DNA of 64,000 bases, from the NCBI RefSeq assembly GCF_000190535.1, contig NC_015160.1, positions 1,302,001 through 1,366,000 on the forward strand, written 5' to 3'. Positions 27,867 through 36,764 of this stretch are shown here, piece after piece. Position 1 is the stretch's first letter. Every line of letters begins with the position of its first letter. Source of the DNA: Odoribacter splanchnicus DSM 20712 (GTDB lineage: Bacteria; Bacteroidota; Bacteroidia; Bacteroidales; Marinifilaceae). Made by a program: the position numbers and the translations under genes. The notes under the pieces were generated by a model that worked only from the letters and a program-made list of their open reading frames with translations, had not been told where the DNA came from and ran no database searches.

Positions 27867-28421
27867 ATGACGAACTTTCGAAAATTACAAAACGAAGAAT
27901 TGAACCGGATCAGTACCGAAGCCTTCAAAAAAGCTCCCAAGCTCCCGGTGGTCATCCTATTGGATCATGTCCGCAGTCAGAATAATGTAGGTTCGGTCTT
28001 CCGAACCTCCGATGCTTTCCGCATCGAAAAAATCTTTCTCTGCGGTATCACCTCCACTCCGGAAAACAGGGAAGTGCATAAAACTGCCCTGGGAGCCGAA
28101 GATGCGGTCGATTGGGAATATGTCAAAGATACCACAGAAGCGGTCGATCGGTTGAAAAAGGAAGGTTATCGGATTTTTGCCATCGAACAAGCCGAAAATA
28201 CCACTTCGCTGGAAAACTTTTCTCTGTCACCCGGTCAGAAATATGCGCTGATCTTCGGGAATGAGGTCAAGGGAGTGCAACAAGAGGTAATCGATCTGTC
28301 CGACGGTTGTATAGAGATTCCCCAATTCGGGACGAAACACTCTTTCAATATCTCGGTGACTGTCGGGATCGTCCTTTGGCAAATCATCGCTCCTCTTCTG
28401 GGAACCCTGAAAACCGATTAA
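27867..28421 (+). CDS. SpoU-family RNA 2'-O-methyltransferase
   Basis: About 184 aa from the ATG at 27867. The knotted SPOUT fold is shown by its three motifs: VILLDHVRSQNNVGSVFRTS (motif 1, with the conserved Asn and Arg), YALIFGNEVKGVQQEVIDLS (motif 2) and IPQFGTKHSFNISVTVGIVL (motif 3). Methylates a ribose in tRNA or rRNA using AdoMet; the exact site is unknown. No N-terminal RNA-binding domain of the RlmB type is present. It follows miaB by 8 bp. Confidence 0.88.
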   Translation: MTNFRKLQNEELNRISTEAFKKAPKLPVVILLDHVRSQNNVGSVFRTSDAFRIEKIFLCGITSTPENREVHKTALGAEDAVDWEYVKDTTEAVDRLKKEGYRIFAIEQAENTTSLENFSLSPGQKYALIFGNEVKGVQQEVIDLSDGCIEIPQFGTKHSFNISVTVGIVLWQIIAPLLGTLKTD

Positions 28422-28535
28422 AAGCCCCAAAGGCTGACCGGCGAAGTCACACACTTCGGTCCTGAACCCGAACTTTAACTCCGCCGGTCTTCCGATCGGT
28501 TTCTGCAAGGAAAGCCAGTTACCAAAAATGGGGCA

Positions 28536-29381
28536 TTACATTTCTCCGGACAATGCCTTGAAGATCTTTACCGCTTCACAAGCTTCTCTGACATCGTGCA
28601 CCCTTAAAATATTCGCTCCTTTCAGTAAAGAGACCGTATTCAACACAGCGGTACCGTTCAATGCTTCTGCCGGTGAATTACCCAGCAATTTGTAAATCAT
28701 CGATTTTCTGGAAATTCCGACCAACAGGGGATAACCGAGGTCCTGAAAATGCTCCAACCCATTCATCAGCTCATAGTTGTGTGCCAAAGTCTTACCGAAA
28801 CCGAAGCCGGGATCCAGAATAATATTATCAAAACCTTCGGCATTCAGGCAAGCGATCCGATCTGTCAGAAATTTCCTTACTTCTTTTACGATACTTTCAT
28901 AATGAGGATTTTTCTGCATCGTCTGTGGAGTCCCCTGGATATGCATCATGATGTAAGGCACACCGGTCCGGGCCACATAATCAAACATCCCCTCATCCAT
29001 CGTTCCTCCCGAAATATCGTTCACGATAACAGGTCCCTGAGCAGCGACGATTTCTTCGGCTACTTTTGCCCGGAAAGTATCGATCGAAACGATCGCCTCC
29101 GGATAATGTTTCCGAATCAGTTCCACCGCCTGCAACAAACGTCTGATTTCTTCCCGATCGTCTACATAATCGGCTCCGGAACGGGTAGAATAAGCCCCGA
29201 CATCGATCATGTCCGCCCCTTCATCCATAATCTGATGAATGCGTTCGACAATTTTTACCTCACTCAGGTATCTTCCACCATCATAAAAAGAGTCTGGAGT
29301 TACATTCAGTATCCCCATCACTGCCGGAACAGTAAAATCCAATTCCTGATTTCCTAACTTTATTGTTTTCAATGCTTTCAA
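28536..29381 (-). CDS. folP: Dihydropteroate synthase
   Basis: Joins p-aminobenzoate to 6-hydroxymethyl-dihydropterin diphosphate to make dihydropteroate in folate synthesis; the sulfonamide target. 281 aa TIM barrel with MGILNVTPDSFYDGG (residues 22-36), a DVGAYSTRSGA pterin loop, DTFRA, VNDISGG, MMHIQGTPQTM, DPGFGFGKT and GISRKS. All key loops are present. It is divergent from the DUF1599 gene at 29575, the arrangement usual in Bacteroidales. Confidence 0.96.
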   Translation of the reverse strand: MKALKTIKLGNQELDFTVPAVMGILNVTPDSFYDGGRYLSEVKIVERIHQIMDEGADMIDVGAYSTRSGADYVDDREEIRRLLQAVELIRKHYPEAIVSIDTFRAKVAEEIVAAQGPVIVNDISGGTMDEGMFDYVARTGVPYIMMHIQGTPQTMQKNPHYESIVKEVRKFLTDRIACLNAEGFDNIILDPGFGFGKTLAHNYELMNGLEHFQDLGYPLLVGISRKSMIYKLLGNSPAEALNGTAVLNTVSLLKGANILRVHDVREACEAVKIFKALSGEM

Positions 29382-29574
29382 TTTATTATAGTTCTTTTTT
29401 CTTTTCCATCTTTCTTTCTAATCCTCAATCTTTCACCTCAATCTTTTTTACTTCTCAAATCTATTCATTAATTTTACACGTTCAAAATAATAACAAATTT
29501 ATCGTACCGTTTTTATTTTGTCTGTAAAGTCTATAAACCCGATTTTATCGGTACGTTTTTAATTATTTAACACT

Positions 29575-30126
29575 ATGCCTGAAACAGCTCAAGAATACGA
29601 TATAGTGATCGGAACATGCAGCGATATCTTTACCAAAAAGATGCACGACTATGGAATGGCCTGGAGAATTTTACGGCCGACATCGATCACCGACCAAATA
29701 TTTATTAAAGCCAACCGGATCCGGAGTATCGAAGAAAAAGGGGTCTGCAAAATCAACGAAGGGATTGTCCCTGAATTTATCGGTATCGTCAATTACTCCA
29801 TCATGGGGCTGATTCAGCTGGAATTAGGACCGGGAGAAGATATCCCGACCGATCAGCAACGGATTTCCCAATTATATGAAAACTATTTTCAAAAAGCCAA
29901 AGCCCTGATGCTGGATAAAAATCACGATTACGGTGAAGCGTGGCGAAGTATGCGGACCAGTTCTTATACCGACCTGATCCTGATGAAAATCAACCGTACG
30001 AAACAGATCGAAGATAATCAGGGCAACACCTTAATTTCGGAAGGCATCGACGCAAACTATTACGATATGATCAATTATGCCGTATTCGCTTTGATCCGGC
30101 TGACTGTAGAAAATGTCAATCTATAA
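29575..30126 (+). CDS. DUF1599 family protein
   Basis: 183 aa, made of two related halves of about 90 residues. Each contains a K-HDYG-AWR motif (KKMHDYGMAWRILRPTSITD and KNHDYGEAWRSMRTSSYTD), followed by a Lys/Asn-rich helix and an N-Y-hydrophobic stretch. The duplication is plain in the sequence and typical for DUF1599. The conserved acidic and His residues resemble all-alpha NTP pyrophosphatases, but that is inference. It leads a conserved set with the BT_3928-like gene and tpiA. Confidence 0.85.
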   Translation: MPETAQEYDIVIGTCSDIFTKKMHDYGMAWRILRPTSITDQIFIKANRIRSIEEKGVCKINEGIVPEFIGIVNYSIMGLIQLELGPGEDIPTDQQRISQLYENYFQKAKALMLDKNHDYGEAWRSMRTSSYTDLILMKINRTKQIEDNQGNTLISEGIDANYYDMINYAVFALIRLTVENVNL

Positions 30127-30139
30127 TAAACACAACCAT

Positions 30140-31387
30140 ATGAAATTATTGAGAAATATCTGCCGTATTTTAGTCGGTATTGTATTTATTTATTCTGGTT
30201 TTGTAAAAGGAGTGGACCCGCTCGGTTCAGACTACAAGTTCACCGATTATTTCAATGCTTTCGGCATGAGTTGGATGGGATTCAGTACCCTGTTTTTCTC
30301 CTTCTTGCTCTCTATGGCAGAATTTCTTATCGGTATCTGTCTGTTCCTGAATATCAAGATAAAAACAGCTGCCTGGGGAGCCATTTTGTTTATGGGATTT
30401 TTTACTCCTCTCACCCTGATCCTGGCTATCAAGAATCCGGTCACAGACTGCGGATGTTTCGGGGATGCCCTGATCTTAACCAATTGGGAAACTTTCTGGA
30501 AAAATATCATTCTGCTGGCGATGACATTAGTTATCTTTTACACAAGAGATAAGTATAAACCGATTTTCAACTTTCTGGAACAAACTGTGGTTTTAGTGGG
30601 GACGGTTATTTTCATGTTCTGTGTACAATGGTACTCTTTCCGTCACCTGCCTATCGTGGATTTCCGTCCCTATGCTATCGGTAAAAATATCTCCGAGGGT
30701 ATGGCCATCCCCGACGGAGCTCCGCATGACGAATATGCGATTACGCTCAAATACAAAAACAAACAGACAGGAGAAGTAAAAGACTTTACAGAAGAAAACT
30801 ATCCCTGGCAAGATACCGTAAACTGGGAATATGTCAGCTCGGATCAGAAACTGATCAAAGAAGGATATAAAGCTCCGATTCATGATTTCGTCATCGAACA
30901 TCCGGAATTGGGAGACATCACCCAGGAAGTATTAGAAGATAATGGATATACCTTTTTGGTTATCGCTTACAACATCAATAAAACCGATCCTGAAAATCAG
31001 GAAAAATTGAACCGACTGGCAGCATATGCCAAAGATAAAGGTTACCGGTTTTATGGTTTGAGTGCTTCTGCCGCCGATGATATCCGGAAATATACCGAAG
31101 CTCATCAGGTAAATTATGATTATTGTTCAACCGATGAAATACAGTTGAAAACGATCGTACGCTCGAACCCCGGCTTGATCCTTTTACGTCAGGGGACTAT
31201 CCTCGACAAATGGGGCCACCGGGATCTGCCGGAAGTGGAGGAATTACAGAACAAAGACTTAGCTTCCTATTGCCTGCAAGAACAACAGGCTATCACAGAC
31301 AGATATCTGATCTACAGCCTGATTATGCTCTATATCGCCTGCATATTTCTCTATATAATCCGGAAATATAAAAGGATGATAAAATAA
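30140..31387 (+). CDS. BT_3928-family membrane protein (DoxX/MauE-like N-terminus with thioredoxin-like domain)
   Basis: About 415 aa from the ATG at 30140. The first 170 residues have four to five membrane helices of the DoxX/MauE type (IYSGFVKGVDPLGSDYKFTD, then FGDAL after NPVTDCGC). The paired cysteines in DCGCFGD recall redox membrane proteins. Residues about 180-380 form a soluble region with a thioredoxin-like tail (VIEHPELGDITQEVLEDNGY, GLILLRQGTI), and a last membrane helix closes the chain. Order and spacing with DUF1599 and tpiA match other Bacteroidales. Role unknown; electron transfer or envelope redox is inferred. Confidence 0.82.
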   Translation: MKLLRNICRILVGIVFIYSGFVKGVDPLGSDYKFTDYFNAFGMSWMGFSTLFFSFLLSMAEFLIGICLFLNIKIKTAAWGAILFMGFFTPLTLILAIKNPVTDCGCFGDALILTNWETFWKNIILLAMTLVIFYTRDKYKPIFNFLEQTVVLVGTVIFMFCVQWYSFRHLPIVDFRPYAIGKNISEGMAIPDGAPHDEYAITLKYKNKQTGEVKDFTEENYPWQDTVNWEYVSSDQKLIKEGYKAPIHDFVIEHPELGDITQEVLEDNGYTFLVIAYNINKTDPENQEKLNRLAAYAKDKGYRFYGLSASAADDIRKYTEAHQVNYDYCSTDEIQLKTIVRSNPGLILLRQGTILDKWGHRDLPEVEELQNKDLASYCLQEQQAITDRYLIYSLIMLYIACIFLYIIRKYKRMIK

Positions 31388-31442
31388 AGAAAGAAATCAA
31401 ACTGACAATTAAAGAATATAAAGCAATTTAAAACAACGAATC

Positions 31443-32210
31443 ATGAGAAAAAAAATTGTTGCCGGTAACTGGAAAATGAACAAAACCCTGCAGGAAGGGA
31501 TTGAACTGGCTAAAGAGGTAAACAGCAAAGTAAAAGCTGCTAATGCAAAGGATGTGAAGGTCATCATCGGTACCCCTTTCATTCATCTGGCCGAAGTAAG
31601 TAAAATGGTAGATCCTGCAGTCATTGCCGTATCTGCACAAAACTGCGCTACAGAAGTCTCCGGAGCATATACCGGTGAAGTATCCGCAGCTATGGTGGCC
31701 TCTACCGGAAGCCGGTATGTCATTCTCGGTCACTCTGAAAGAAGAAGCTATTACGGAGAAACCGATGAAATCCTGGTTAAGAAGGTACAACGTGCCCTGG
31801 AAAATAACCTGGATGTCATTTTCTGCGTCGGAGAAGTTTTAGCCGAGAGGGAAGCCGGCAAACATTTCGAAGTAGTAAAATCTCAATTGGTAAACGGTTT
31901 ATTCAACCTCTCTGCCGATCAGTTCGCACACATCGTCGTAGCTTACGAACCGGTATGGGCTATCGGTACCGGCAAAACAGCCACCTCTGCACAAGCTGAG
32001 GAAATGCATGCCTTTATCCGTAAAACCATCGCCGACAAATATGGTAAAGAAGTAGCTGACAACACCTCGATCTTATACGGCGGAAGCTGCAACCCCAAAA
32101 ATGCCGACGAACTATTCTGTCAGGCAGACGTCGACGGTGGCCTTATCGGCGGAGCTTCCCTGAAAGCCGACGACTTTATGGCTATCATTACGGCACGGCA
32201 GAAGCATTAA
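31443..32210 (+). CDS. tpiA: Triosephosphate isomerase
   Basis: Interconverts dihydroxyacetone phosphate and glyceraldehyde 3-phosphate in glycolysis. 255 aa, full length. Catalytic residues are visible: Lys11 in GNWKMN, His97 in LGHSERR, and Glu169 in [10 protein letters not shown]; loop 6 (WAIGTGKTA) is intact. It is the last gene of the DUF1599 / BT_3928-like / tpiA set. The final codons and the stop are the first unit of a 48-bp tandem repeat that continues downstream. Confidence 0.97.
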   Translation: MRKKIVAGNWKMNKTLQEGIELAKEVNSKVKAANAKDVKVIIGTPFIHLAEVSKMVDPAVIAVSAQNCATEVSGAYTGEVSAAMVASTGSRYVILGHSERRSYYGETDEILVKKVQRALENNLDVIFCVGEVLAEREAGKHFEVVKSQLVNGLFNLSADQFAHIVVAYEPVWAIGTGKTATSAQAEEMHAFIRKTIADKYGKEVADNTSILYGGSCNPKNADELFCQADVDGGLIGGASLKADDFMAIITARQKH

Positions 32211-32379
32211 AAAAGCTAAAGGCAAGGAAGCTAAAGGCTAAAGGCGAAGAAGCATTAAAAAAGCTAAAGGCGAAGAAGCTTAAGGCTAAAGGCGAAGAAG
32301 CATTAAAAGCTATAGACAAAAGGTAAGAAAACCCAAAGCCTATAGCTTTTTTGCTTTTAGCCTATAGCCTTTCATCCTT
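32201..32379. repeat. 48-bp tandem repeat starting in the tpiA stop region, then inverted copies
   Basis: GAAGCATTAA occurs at 32201, 32249 and 32297, each followed by AAGCTAAAGGC-like text, so the end of tpiA has been copied with a 48-bp period. From about 32337 the complementary text appears (TATAGCTTTTTTGC, TTTTAGCCTATAGCCTTT). The whole region can therefore fold and would act as a two-way terminator between tpiA and the M49 gene. Related words occur between proS and pepT. Confidence 0.75.
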
Positions 32380-34290
32380 TTACCTTTTTTCCCCATACCC
32401 CATCATCTGTCCCAGAAAGTCGTCGGGATAAGTGATTCCGACATCGATAATTTTTCCATCTTGTTCGACGAGGCGATATTCAGGGTTGATAAAACCGGCA
32501 TATGGAGCCACTCCCAAAGCTTCGTAACGGGTCAACACTTCACGGTGTAACCGACGGTCGACGTTTACTCCGTAGGTCTCGATCAATTTCCGGGCTCCCT
32601 CGAAATCTCCTTCCGATTTGATCCGCTGTACTTCTCCCAGCAATTGCCCGAAAAGTACTCTTAAAGCATCGAAATCACGAATGATAAAATAGGTCTTACC
32701 TGCCCTTTGCACTTTCTCTATTACATTCGCTTCTTTCCCCTGTTCATAAGCCCAGGCGGCTATCGTCTGGCGGTTACGCATGTGGGATTCCTCAAGCCGG
32801 TCTCCGAATTTAATGCGGGTGAGTTGTACCAGTAAACCGTTCCGGATATAGCTGTTGTATTCCGCTTTAGCCACTTCCAACGAAGGGATAATTCCCAGTT
32901 CGACCAATTTGGGATCCATGATATAATAGAGGGCGAACAAATCCGCCCGGGCTTCTTCTATCGTAGAATAATAATTACGCAATGCTTCGGTAGTCACACC
33001 CGGCAACATTTTTCCCGACCCATGACCCAGACATTCGTGAAGATCGGTATGCACATTACTCCCGATAGTTCCCCATTCACGAGCCAAACGAATTTCTTCG
33101 TCCGAACCGGCAAACTCGTCGATCATCCCGGAAGATTTAGCTGCCATATCATAGGCATAAGTGATATTGTCCAAAGTCACCGATTTACTTCCGTAGCGTT
33201 CGCGGATCCATTCGGCATTGGGCAAATTGATCCCTATCGGAGTAGCCGGATGACAATCTCCGCCAAGCATAGCCACCTGCATAACACGAGCAGTGATGCC
33301 TTTCACTTCTTGTTTCTTAAATTCTTCGCGAATAGGGGCATGCTGTTCGAACCACAGTGCCTCTCCGGCCAGTTTACGGGTGCGTTCTCCGGCTTCCTGA
33401 TCGACGATCTCCACCACCGATTCCCAACTGGCCTTATAAGCCAGAGGATCCCCGTATACCTCTATAAACCCGTTGATAAAATCGACCGGGGCCTGATCCT
33501 CTTTCAACCATTCGATCGAATACCGGTCAAAAAGTTTTAAATCTCCCGTTTTATAGTAATCGATCAATAACCGAATTACTTTCTGCTGCTGTTCGTTATA
33601 AGCATAGGGTATCGCTTTTTCAAGCCATGCTACGACCCGGGCCAATTCCTGACCGTACTTTCCTCCTATTTTCCAGACTGCTTCCCGGATTACCCCTTCC
33701 TCTTTGACCAGGGTCGAATTCAATCCCCGGGATACCGGACAGGAATCCTCTTCACCGGAAGTGCGGTAAAATTCTTCGACTTCCCGCTGGGTTACATTCA
33801 TATAATAATTATTAGCCGAAGCCCGGATCAAATCTTTCCCTTCGTCCAAAACCACCCGCTTGGCCATATAACCGGAGTCGAACATAACTCGTTCCAATTC
33901 GGGAAACACCTCCGGAATACCGATCGACGCCAACAATTCCTGAAAATAAGTCTTAGAAAAACCAGGGATAAACTTATCCATAGAATAGTGATGATGGATG
34001 CCATTGGCAAAGAACACCTTCTTCGTATAAATCAGAAAACGCCCGAACTCATCGGTATTCCGATCCCCGGGATATTCCCGGACAATCCGTTCCAGAATCT
34101 TCCGGATACGCAAATTATACCGGTTATTCTGATCCCATAGTATATCCCGGCCTGCCAAAGCAGCCTGACTCAGGTAATAGACAAAGATCTTTTCCCGTAA
34201 TGGAAGTTGCCCGAAAGCCGGTACCTGATACCGGAGAATTTTTATATCGTCGAATTGTTCTGTTAAAAAATTAAATTTATCTTCTTCCAT
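32380..34290 (-). CDS. Dipeptidyl peptidase III-like zinc peptidase (M49)
   Basis: 636 aa with no signal peptide, so cytoplasmic. The M49 signatures are HECLGH (418-423; HExxGH with the zinc histidines and catalytic Glu) and EEARAD (445-450; the third zinc ligand). DPP III removes dipeptides from the N-terminus of short peptides. Genes of this family in Bacteroidetes are often mislabelled as dihydrofolate reductases. It starts a leftward group of four genes (M49 downstream, then envelope protein, TrmH and Nudix genes upstream) with small gaps. Confidence 0.85.
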   Translation of the reverse strand: MEEDKFNFLTEQFDDIKILRYQVPAFGQLPLREKIFVYYLSQAALAGRDILWDQNNRYNLRIRKILERIVREYPGDRNTDEFGRFLIYTKKVFFANGIHHHYSMDKFIPGFSKTYFQELLASIGIPEVFPELERVMFDSGYMAKRVVLDEGKDLIRASANNYYMNVTQREVEEFYRTSGEEDSCPVSRGLNSTLVKEEGVIREAVWKIGGKYGQELARVVAWLEKAIPYAYNEQQQKVIRLLIDYYKTGDLKLFDRYSIEWLKEDQAPVDFINGFIEVYGDPLAYKASWESVVEIVDQEAGERTRKLAGEALWFEQHAPIREEFKKQEVKGITARVMQVAMLGGDCHPATPIGINLPNAEWIRERYGSKSVTLDNITYAYDMAAKSSGMIDEFAGSDEEIRLAREWGTIGSNVHTDLHECLGHGSGKMLPGVTTEALRNYYSTIEEARADLFALYYIMDPKLVELGIIPSLEVAKAEYNSYIRNGLLVQLTRIKFGDRLEESHMRNRQTIAAWAYEQGKEANVIEKVQRAGKTYFIIRDFDALRVLFGQLLGEVQRIKSEGDFEGARKLIETYGVNVDRRLHREVLTRYEALGVAPYAGFINPEYRLVEQDGKIIDVGITYPDDFLGQMMGYGEKR

Positions 34291-34309
34291 CTGTCTTGTA
34301 TATGTTGAA

Positions 34310-35068
34310 TTAATTGGTCAGATTCTCTTCATACCACCACTCTTCCTTTTTTAAAACCAGAGCATCACAGGAAGCATCGGGCCCATAAAACATAAAATAG
34401 CCTTCATATTTCGGATCTGTAGGAGCAAGATGATCGAAAAGGATACGTTTTCCGTTTTTATCTTGTTTCAAAAGCATACTCGCATCCAGCGCATATTCAA
34501 AGGTCAGAGAAGCACTTCTGCTCTCTCCTTTTCTCAAAAGAGGATGATTATAAGTGACCGTTCCGTCGGGATGGAAACAGGCCACCCATACCGCTTTCCG
34601 GTTGGTATTCCGGGTTTTCGACCATCCCAGCAAAAGTACATACCCCTGCTTCTGATGTTCGAAAGGGACAAAATCATAAAACAACCAAGCCATCCGATCT
34701 CCGGGCAACGCTTTGATCAGGTAACTCCGCTCCGGATTTTTAAAGCGGAATAAATTATAAAAGGCCTGCCCTTCGCGCAGAGGTACGGCCCAGGAAAACA
34801 ACTCGATCCCTGCATCGTCCGATCTCTTATACCCCAAATATTTCACAGGCTTTTCAGTCCGATAACTACCGAAAGCCGAAGACCGTATAAAATATTCGAT
34901 CTCGCCGGCATATTCCAAGCGTACCGAATCTTCGGTCGCCGTCTTGATTTTTTCCAAGCAGATGACAACACTATCCATTTGTGCCCGCACCGGCCCTCCG
35001 GCCCCCAATAGTACCCCCAGAATCCAAAACCATTTCATACCCCGAAGTTTTCTGTTCCTATTCTTCAT
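34310..35068 (-). CDS. Secreted protein of unknown function
   Basis: 252 aa from the ATG at 35068, chosen because GGAAAG lies 5 nt before it and it overlaps the TrmH stop by a few bases. A shorter start at 35038 (MKWFWILGVLLGAGGPVRAQ) is nearly as good. The signal peptide ends at VRA-Q. The mature part is a single beta-rich domain (AGEIEYFIRSSAFGSYRTEK, DRMAWLFYDFVPFEHQKQGY, VLLLGWSKTRN) with no catalytic motif that I recognise. Similar unnamed proteins occur in Bacteroidetes. Its place between trmH and the M49 gene suggests no specific role. Confidence 0.7.
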   Translation of the reverse strand: MKNRNRKLRGMKWFWILGVLLGAGGPVRAQMDSVVICLEKIKTATEDSVRLEYAGEIEYFIRSSAFGSYRTEKPVKYLGYKRSDDAGIELFSWAVPLREGQAFYNLFRFKNPERSYLIKALPGDRMAWLFYDFVPFEHQKQGYVLLLGWSKTRNTNRKAVWVACFHPDGTVTYNHPLLRKGESRSASLTFEYALDASMLLKQDKNGKRILFDHLAPTDPKYEGYFMFYGPDASCDALVLKKEEWWYEENLTN

Positions 35069-35729
35069 TGAATCTTTCCAGAATTTCGCCGGAAGCTTTG
35101 ATGGCATTTTTATACCATTTGAATAAGATTTCATCCTTCGCCCGATCGGATAAATGCCAGTCGATACCGCTCCCGCGCAAACGACGGGTAACACTGTACA
35201 TCGTAATAGCCGCACAAACACTCACGTTCAGACTTTCGGTAAACCCATACATCGGTATTTTTACAAATTCGTCTGCCTGTCCGATAACCAAATCGGACAA
35301 ACCGGTTAATTCTGTCCCGAAGAAAAAAGCCATTTTCCCTTTTTCCAAATCGATATCGTCGACAAAAATATCGTTGGCATGGGGAGTCGTAGCCAGGATA
35401 CGATAACCTTCGGCCCTCAACTGATCGATCGTAGCCTGGGTATTGTTTTCCAGTTCTTTATGCCGGTGAATAGACAGCCAATCCCGCGCACCCTGCGAAA
35501 CTGTGGAAGTCATATCGTATGAATTCCGGTTTTCGATCAGGTGGACATGTTGTATCCCATAACAATCGGCCGAGCGCATCACCGCACTTTGATTATGTGA
35601 TTGAAATAAATCTTCTAACACAACCGTTACATAATCGGTCCGCTCCTGTATCAACCGATCGAACAGAGCATTTTTTTCATCGACAACAAAATCCCGTAAA
35701 TATTCTACTTGTTCTTTGATGGATTTCAT
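35058..35729 (-). CDS. TrmH-family tRNA/rRNA ribose methyltransferase
   Basis: 223 aa from ATG 35729. SPOUT motifs: VVLEDLFQSHNQSAVMRSAD (motif 1, Asn and Arg), MAFFFGTELTGLSDLVIGQA (motif 2) and VKIPMYGFTESLNVSVCAAI (motif 3). The length and the C-terminal basic extension (RRLRGSGIDWHLSDRAKDEI) resemble TrmH, which makes Gm18 in tRNA. The in-frame ATG 21 bp earlier would overlap the Nudix gene and adds no conserved residues. It is the second SpoU-type enzyme in the window, from a different subfamily than the one at 27867. Confidence 0.88.
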   Translation of the reverse strand: MKSIKEQVEYLRDFVVDEKNALFDRLIQERTDYVTVVLEDLFQSHNQSAVMRSADCYGIQHVHLIENRNSYDMTSTVSQGARDWLSIHRHKELENNTQATIDQLRAEGYRILATTPHANDIFVDDIDLEKGKMAFFFGTELTGLSDLVIGQADEFVKIPMYGFTESLNVSVCAAITMYSVTRRLRGSGIDWHLSDRAKDEILFKWYKNAIKASGEILERFNEE

Positions 35730-35746
35730 AATAAACACAACAAGAT

Positions 35747-36301
35747 TCAACGATTCTCAGCAAAATACTTCCAAAGGGGAGCTGCGTGAGTCGCCTGTAT
35801 GATTTCATTTTTCAGTAAGAGAGTTCTCACTTGTTCCGGCCTTAATACTTCCACCACAATGTCTTCGGTCGGTTCGAGATGCCTCTCCATCACCTTCTCC
35901 ACTCCGGTAGCCAAGAAACAATAAGTCAGGTTATTATGCGTTCCGGGATTCGCACTTATGATCATGTAGCTCTGCCATTCTCCGTTTCCGAAACCGGTTT
36001 CTTCGAGTAATTCCCGTTTGGCTGCTTCTAAAGGACTGGCATCTGTAGGATCTACAACCCCGGCACACAATTCATAATCAACCCGTCCGATTCCGTGCCG
36101 GTATTGTCTTTCCATGATCATCCCCCCTTCCTTAGTAAGAGCGATCACACAAATCCAGGCCGGATATTCCAATACATAATAAGTAGGAATGACATTACCG
36201 TTCGGCAATTGCACTTCATCCCGGCGGGCTGTAAACCAGGGTTCTCTGGCGATATACTCCGAACGGAGTACCTTCCAATTCTCTATTTTCTGTTTTTCCA
36301 T
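35747..36301 (-). CDS. Nudix hydrolase, ADP-ribose pyrophosphatase type
   Basis: 184 aa from ATG 36301. Nudix box with AAKRELLEETGF preceded by a Gly loop (CAGVVDPTDASP). The surrounding pattern (VIALTKEGGMIMERQYRHGI, YELCAGVVD, then SANPGTHNNLTYCFLATGVE) is that of ADP-ribose and nucleotide-sugar pyrophosphatases, which clear ADP-ribose to AMP and ribose 5-phosphate. It lies 17 bp before trmH in the same direction and after the HU terminator. Confidence 0.85.
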   Translation of the reverse strand: MEKQKIENWKVLRSEYIAREPWFTARRDEVQLPNGNVIPTYYVLEYPAWICVIALTKEGGMIMERQYRHGIGRVDYELCAGVVDPTDASPLEAAKRELLEETGFGNGEWQSYMIISANPGTHNNLTYCFLATGVEKVMERHLEPTEDIVVEVLRPEQVRTLLLKNEIIQATHAAPLWKYFAENR

Positions 36302-36315
36302 ATACAATCCCATAC

Positions 36316-36352
36316 AAAAGAAGGGGTGCTTTTTCGAAACACCCCTTCTTTT
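36316..36352 (-). terminator. Intrinsic terminator of the HU gene
   Basis: AAAAGAAGGGGTG (36316-36328) and CACCCCTTCTTTT (36340-36352) form a 13-bp stem with an 11-nt loop, 15 bp after the HU stop, ending in a T-rich arm on the minus strand. Confidence 0.85.
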
Positions 36353-36367
36353 ATCTTAATTTCCTGA

Positions 36368-36637
36368 TCAGAATTTTTCTGCCAATTCAGCGCCTGCTTT
36401 GAATTTAACAACTTTCTTAGCCGGAATAGTAATCGTTTTGCCAGTCTGTGGGTTTCTACCGCTTCTAGCACTTCTTTCAGATACAGAAAAAGAACCGAAT
36501 CCGATCAATGCCACTTTATCACCACCTTTCAGTGCTTCACCAACTGTTTCTACGAAAGCTTCCAGAGCTTTTTTAGAATCTGCTTTTGTTAAACCTGCCT
36601 TTTCAGCAATAGCGTCGATTAATTGAGCTTTATTCAT
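36368..36637 (-). CDS. HU-type nucleoid DNA-binding protein
   Basis: 89 aa from ATG 36637 (MNKAQLIDAIAEKAGLTKAD); the frame extends upstream only through the promoter region. The fold is the standard HU/IHF dimer: two N-terminal helices, the GFGSFSVSERSAR strand turn, the DNA-binding arm with RNPQTGKTITIPAKK, and a final helix (FKAGAELAEKF). It bends and compacts DNA. The single-gene unit has its own canonical promoter and terminator, in keeping with high expression. Confidence 0.95.
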   Translation of the reverse strand: MNKAQLIDAIAEKAGLTKADSKKALEAFVETVGEALKGGDKVALIGFGSFSVSERSARSGRNPQTGKTITIPAKKVVKFKAGAELAEKF

Positions 36638-36681
36638 AATATTAATTTTTAGGGTTAGAATTTTAAACCTCTCTCTAAAGG

Positions 36682-36711
36682 CAAATGTAGCAATTTTATT
36701 GAGGATGTCAA
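36682..36711 (-). promoter_or_regulatory. Promoter of the HU gene
   Basis: On the minus strand TTG (36711-36709), a 19-nt spacer and TACATTTG (36689-36682) match the Bacteroidetes consensus perfectly. The transcript would start about 40 nt before the ATG at 36637. Confidence 0.8.
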
Positions 36712-36764
36712 TACTTTTCAAAAAAAAAATCCATTTTTTTCAAAAAAAATAACAGGCTTTCTGC

